NCBI GenBank assembly: GCA_049281195.1
Contig: JBAPRR010000169.1
Coordinates: 1 to 25,883, forward strand
Length of the DNA stretch: 25,883 bases
Source: JBAPRR01 sp049281195
GTDB lineage: Bacteria > Actinomycetota > Acidimicrobiia > Acidimicrobiales > CAVXTF01
Reading direction: 5' to 3'
The notes under the pieces are model-generated. The model was not told the DNA's origin and ran no database searches. It saw only the letters and a list, made by a program, of their open reading frames with translations. Each line of letters starts with the position of its first letter. Within the stretch, counting starts at the first letter, position 1. Position numbers and translations under genes: made by a program. Positions 23,035-25,883 of the stretch are shown one piece after another.

Positions 23035-24221
23035 ACGGCAAGGTTCACAACGGATCGAGTTCGATGACAGGCCCAGACTCAACCGAAGCAACATCGCCCG
23101 TCATCGACGAAGTAGGGGCGCCCTCCAAGGTCCTTGTCCTACCTCCCAATGTTGAGCGCGAGCTCGACCAGTCTGACGAGACGTTCGGTACCCTGGGCCG
23201 CCCTTTCGACCGGCGCGCCCCCTTCTTCGTCGGGCTGACCGCCGCATTCGGTGTCGCAGTTGCTTACGTCGTTGCTCTAGGTATCGCCGAGATCACTTCG
23301 GTACTCGTCATCATCGGACTCGCGCTATTCATCGCAATCGGTTTGAATCCGATTATCGATCTTCTTGAAAACCGGGGACTCAGACGGGGGCTGGCGGTGA
23401 CACTGGTCACATTGGCGTTCCTGTTCGTCATCGCGGGATTCGTGCTCGCTGCGGTCTCGCCCATCTCGCACGAGGTCTCTGCACTCGTAAAGAACTATCC
23501 GAAGTACAAGGCGAATCTCATCGCCGGCAAGGGGTGGGCAGGCAAGCTGGCAATCAAGCTGCACCTGACCAGCTATCTGAAAGGCAAATCAAAGATCACG
23601 ATCCCGGCCGGTGGCGTTCTCGGCGCAGGCAAGGAGGTTCTGTCGGTGGGCGTGGCGACAATCAGTGTCGTCGCACTCACGACCTACTTCCTGATCGCTC
23701 TACCAGGGGTAAAAAGACTCTGGCTGTCGATCATTCCGCGTAGCCGGCGCGAACGCGCACGTCTCCTCACCGACGAGGTCTTCAGCCGAGTCGGTGGCTT
23801 CATGCTCGGGAACCTACTTACATCACTGATATCCGGGATCGGGACATATATCTGGTTGCTCATCTTCGGGGTCCCGTACGCCCTGCTTCTTGCTTTCGTC
23901 GTTGCGCTTTTCGACCTCATCCCACTGGTCGGCTCGACGATCGCCGGGGTCATCGTCTCGCTGGTCGCGTTCTCGAAGGGAATCCCGATCGGAATTGCCA
24001 CGGCAGCCTTCTATATCGTCTATCGCTACCTGGAGGACTACCTCCTCAACCCACGCGTGATGAAACGCACGGTCAAGGTCACACCTGGGCTCACCATCAT
24101 TGCGACCTTGATAGGAGCCACACTTCTCGGTTTGGTCGGTGCCCTAGTGGCGATTCCTGTGGCGGCGACGATCCGCCTACTCCTCGATGAAGTGGTGGTC
24201 CCTCGACAGAGTCAGCGTTAG
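23031..24221 (+). CDS. AI-2E family (PerM/YdiK) membrane protein
   Basis: 396 residues from ATG 23031, overlapping the ferritin-like stop as ATGA. The first 60 residues are hydrophilic and acidic. After that come two hydrophobic stretches near 65-105, one near 120-145, a soluble loop of about 80 residues, one near 200-220, then a cluster from about 258 to 385 with PYALLLAFVVALFDLIPLVG and IAGVIVSLVAF. This arrangement and the DLIPLVGS motif identify the AI-2E transporter family (PF01594). Members export signals, sodium or are of unknown substrate, so the quorum-signal name should not be taken literally. It converges on rskA with 17 bp between the stops. Confidence 0.88.
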   Translation: MNGKVHNGSSSMTGPDSTEATSPVIDEVGAPSKVLVLPPNVERELDQSDETFGTLGRPFDRRAPFFVGLTAAFGVAVAYVVALGIAEITSVLVIIGLALFIAIGLNPIIDLLENRGLRRGLAVTLVTLAFLFVIAGFVLAAVSPISHEVSALVKNYPKYKANLIAGKGWAGKLAIKLHLTSYLKGKSKITIPAGGVLGAGKEVLSVGVATISVVALTTYFLIALPGVKRLWLSIIPRSRRERARLLTDEVFSRVGGFMLGNLLTSLISGIGTYIWLLIFGVPYALLLAFVVALFDLIPLVGSTIAGVIVSLVAFSKGIPIGIATAAFYIVYRYLEDYLLNPRVMKRTVKVTPGLTIIATLIGATLLGLVGALVAIPVAATIRLLLDEVVVPRQSQR

Positions 24222-24238
24222 CAATTTCATTACCGCGT

Positions 24239-25036
24239 TCAAGCAACAGACCCGACCGCAACCGGGACGCGAGTCGACATGACCACCCCGCCTGCATGTT
24301 CTGCTGTGATCGCGAAAGTGACGATCCTGGCCGTCGGGTCGACGCGGAAGGGAACGTCCGCGGGATCAGATCCCAGCAAACCGAGTGAGATCACTTGATT
24401 CCCAGTCCGGCCCCACAACTGGTAAGTCTGATCAGAAGGGAGCGAATCGAGCCGTTCGTTGATCAGGAATGCTTCGCCTGACGGGACGAGCACGATCTCG
24501 GCGATGACCGGACCGATCGTGTTCGCCGCGGTGAGAGTTACGAGCCGAGAGCTTCGATCGCTGAGAGCCGCCTGTGCAGCCATCGGAATCGCTTGCTGGG
24601 AATTGCTCGACCGAAGAGCGTCTACACGTTGGTCGAGCCTGGCGATCTGAACGCTTAGAGCAGCGATCGCCACGACCGCAGCCGCCGTCGCTGCCAGCCT
24701 GATGGCCCGGTAGGCGGGTGGTTTGAGCGATCTCCTTGTCCTACGGTCGGTTTGTTTGGCGGTCGGCTTCGCCAGGGTCAGGGCAAGAGACCTTGGCTGT
24801 TCAACATCGGTTGGACGGTCGATCTGTGAGGCGATCCTGTCCCACAAGTAAGTAGGCGCATTGTCACCGCTGTTTGCCAGCAACCCGGCGATTGCCTGGT
24901 TCTGCTGGACCTCCAGTGCGCATCGCGGGCAGTCGACGAGATGTGTTCGAACCTGGTCCGCCTCTGAGGTGTCCAACGCATCGAGCGCGTATGCACCCAT
25001 CAGTTCCGCCAACTGGTCGTGGCCCATTCCGTTCAC
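24239..25036 (-). CDS. rskA: Anti-sigma-K factor, zinc-binding, single-pass membrane protein
   Basis: 265 residues from GTG 25036; GGAGG lies 10 nt upstream and the GTG overlaps the sigma-factor TGA (GTGA). Residues 6-50 form the cytoplasmic anti-sigma zinc domain with H32, C36, C39 (HLVDCPRC). TM helix 111-132. The outer part (140-265) is the RskA C-terminal domain with LINERLDSLPSDQTYQLWG and VTFAITAEHAGG. Known: RskA holds SigK at the membrane and is cut by regulated proteolysis to release it. The trigger in this organism is unknown. Confidence 0.92.
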   Translation of the reverse strand: MNGMGHDQLAELMGAYALDALDTSEADQVRTHLVDCPRCALEVQQNQAIAGLLANSGDNAPTYLWDRIASQIDRPTDVEQPRSLALTLAKPTAKQTDRRTRRSLKPPAYRAIRLAATAAAVVAIAALSVQIARLDQRVDALRSSNSQQAIPMAAQAALSDRSSRLVTLTAANTIGPVIAEIVLVPSGEAFLINERLDSLPSDQTYQLWGRTGNQVISLGLLGSDPADVPFRVDPTARIVTFAITAEHAGGVVMSTRVPVAVGSVA

Positions 25037-25602
25037 CGCGCTTCCACCTCCTGCTGACTCAATGCCTTTCTGAGGCGCATGAGCCCACTACGAATCCTGC
25101 TCTTGACGGTTCCTTCCGGAGCTCCGAGGGACGCGGCGACCTCTTTGTACGTCATCCCTTTGAAGTAGGCCATTTCGATCGACAATCGCTCTTCGGGTGG
25201 CAACGTGTCGAGGGCCGTTCTGACTTGGTCTGCGACTACGAGATCCCACGCGTAATGATCCAAGTCGTATTCGGAGTGCGCTGTTTCCGCCGCGGTTCTT
25301 TGTTCGCGGACCTTTCGTTTCGATTCTGACCGGATCAGATCGACCGCTTTCCCATGTGCTTTGGTGAGCAGAAGAGTGCGCAGGCTCCCTCTGGTCGGAT
25401 CGAACTGCTCGGGTCGCTTCCAGAGATCAATAAAGACCTCTTGAGTGACCTCGTCGGCCAGTTCGCTCACGATCAGAACACGTCGGGCGAGATTGTGAAC
25501 CGCTCCAGCGTGCCTGCGATAGACCTCTGCGAGGCAATCTTCCTGCCAACGGCTTATCCCGATGACCAGGGCCGTGTCACTGCTCGTGGCCAGATCAGAC
25601 AT
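25033..25602 (-). CDS. sigK: ECF RNA polymerase sigma factor, SigK type
   Basis: 189 residues from ATG 25602. Region 2 covers about 24-95 (VYRRHAGAVHNLARRVL, ADEVTQEVFIDLWKRP, GSLRTLLLTKAHGKAVDLIR). Region 4 covers about 125-185 (LDTLPPEERLSIEMAYFKGM, YKEVAASLGAPEGTVKSRIR). The linked RskA-type anti-sigma gene makes SigK the best name. The start codon lies 8 nt after a CCGAATA element, so the message would be leaderless or nearly so. No ribosome site is present. Probably autoregulated through the promoter at 25611-25639. Confidence 0.92.
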   Translation of the reverse strand: MSDLATSSDTALVIGISRWQEDCLAEVYRRHAGAVHNLARRVLIVSELADEVTQEVFIDLWKRPEQFDPTRGSLRTLLLTKAHGKAVDLIRSESKRKVREQRTAAETAHSEYDLDHYAWDLVVADQVRTALDTLPPEERLSIEMAYFKGMTYKEVAASLGAPEGTVKSRIRSGLMRLRKALSQQEVEAR

Positions 25603-25610
25603 TCAGTGGT

Positions 25611-25639
25611 TATTCGGCACTGGGTGGCTCTGCGGATGC
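25611..25639 (-). promoter_or_regulatory. SigK-type promoter for sigK-rskA
   Basis: On the minus strand GCATCC (25639-25634), 16 nt, then CCGAATA (25617-25611), then 8 nt to the sigK ATG. This resembles the CCATCC / CCGAAT-type motif recalled for mycobacterial SigK promoters, with one mismatch in the -35. It implies positive autoregulation. Confidence 0.7.
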
Positions 25640-25674
25640 AGGGAGCAAACAAAATCCCGTTTCCGTCATTTTGA

Positions 25675-25703
25675 CCATCCGGCCAATCCGCCAGATCCGA
25701 ATA
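25675..25703 (+). promoter_or_regulatory. SigK-type promoter for the cupredoxin-like lipoprotein gene
   Basis: CCATCC (25675-25680), 16 nt, CCGAATA (25697-25703), then 8 nt to ATG 25712. Same elements, same spacer and same distance to the start codon as the promoter on the other strand. The predicted transcript starts at or one or two bases before the ATG. Confidence 0.75.
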
Positions 25704-25711
25704 GCCCTCCG

Positions 25712-25883
25712 ATGATCGAAACACGACGAGCTACAGACCCTCGGGCACCTAAGAGCGCACTGCTGGCTGTTGTTGTTCTAGTGGCATGCACTCTTGCTGC
25801 ATGCACCATGGCGGGCACGACCAAGGGGGCCTCGCCTGCCGGACACGTCGCCGACTCCGAGATCGTGATCCAGAACTTCGCAT
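25712..25883 (+). CDS. Lipoprotein, probably cupredoxin-like (5' part only)
   Basis: 57 codons from ATG 25712 to the window edge with no stop. The N-terminus is MIETRRATDPRAPKSALLAV, followed by a hydrophobic core VVVLVACTLAAC; LAAC is a lipobox, so Cys31 is the probable lipidated residue. After a Thr/Gly/Ala linker the chain reads DSEIVIQNFA, the usual first strand of plastocyanin/cupredoxin-like domains (family pattern I-x-I-x-N-F). The metal ligands would be outside the window. The gene is missed by long-ORF searches because it is cut. It is divergent from sigK and its promoter is of SigK type, so it is a likely target of that sigma factor. Confidence 0.72.
   Translation, partial: MIETRRATDPRAPKSALLAVVVLVACTLAACTMAGTTKGASPAGHVADSEIVIQNFA

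Noticed and set aside
23031..24221. A quorum-sensing system based on the AI-2E name
   Set aside because: The family name is historical; no luxS or lsr genes are present here.

Overview
This window is high-GC DNA from a member of the Actinomycetota. The evidence is frequent GTG and TTG starts, many ATGA/GTGA/TGATG stop-start overlaps, an ECF sigma factor of SigK type with a partner anti-sigma of RskA type, a mycobacterial-style GH15 trehalase/glucoamylase, and several VOC and SnoaL-like proteins. I cannot fix the class from sequence alone. The secreted proteins built on a Cys-x5-Cys repeat are reminiscent of Acidimicrobiia, Thermoleophilia and mycobacteria-like genomes (inference). There are no rRNA, tRNA, CRISPR, IS or phage features.

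Layout. (1) 1-4566, minus strand: three consecutive beta-propeller-like surface proteins. They are a membrane-anchored BNR-like protein cut by the window edge, a seven-unit GloVer-repeat secreted protein, and a 14-unit Cys-pair repeat secreted protein. (2) 4658-5524, plus: a tandem SnoaL/NTF2-like protein. (3) 5541-10510, minus: a probable metabolic and stress operon reading GH15 glycosidase, VOC protein, a 61-aa protein that looks like a detached VOC C-terminal domain, a flavin disulfide oxidoreductase, a deletion-broken muconolactone-isomerase-like pseudogene and an SDR whose catalytic Tyr is replaced by Thr. (4) 10631-13145, plus: a peroxiredoxin-like protein, nitronate monooxygenase and alpha/beta hydrolase. 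They converge with rsgA (13142-14170, minus), overlapping by 4 nt. (5) 14381-17857, plus: a second redoxin that lacks the peroxidatic Cys and is coupled to a VOC gene, a heavily decayed kelch-protein pseudogene on the opposite strand, a methyltransferase, and a close paralogue of the VOC gene.

(6) 17918-20093, minus: a VOC protein with an N-terminal Cys4 motif, a heme-oxygenase-like diiron oxidase with a complete ligand set, and a STAS anti-sigma-factor antagonist. (7) 20276-24221, plus: a MerR-type HTH fused to a receiver domain without the phospho-acceptor Asp, translationally coupled to a double-domain KaiC-like ATPase, then a ferritin-like protein coupled to an AI-2E-family membrane protein. 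(8) 24239-25883: rskA and sigK on minus, divergent from a cupredoxin-like lipoprotein cut by the right edge. The 109-bp gap between sigK and the lipoprotein gene holds two matching promoter motifs facing outward, each 8 nt from its start codon.

The strongest candidates for something new are the MerR/pseudo-receiver plus KaiC-like two-gene module at 20276-22323, the bidirectional SigK-type promoter pair at 25611-25703, and the duplicated redoxin/VOC set in which one redoxin has swapped its catalytic Cys for Asp. Much of the rest is recognisable stress, redox and accessory metabolism, with two clear gene-decay scars.
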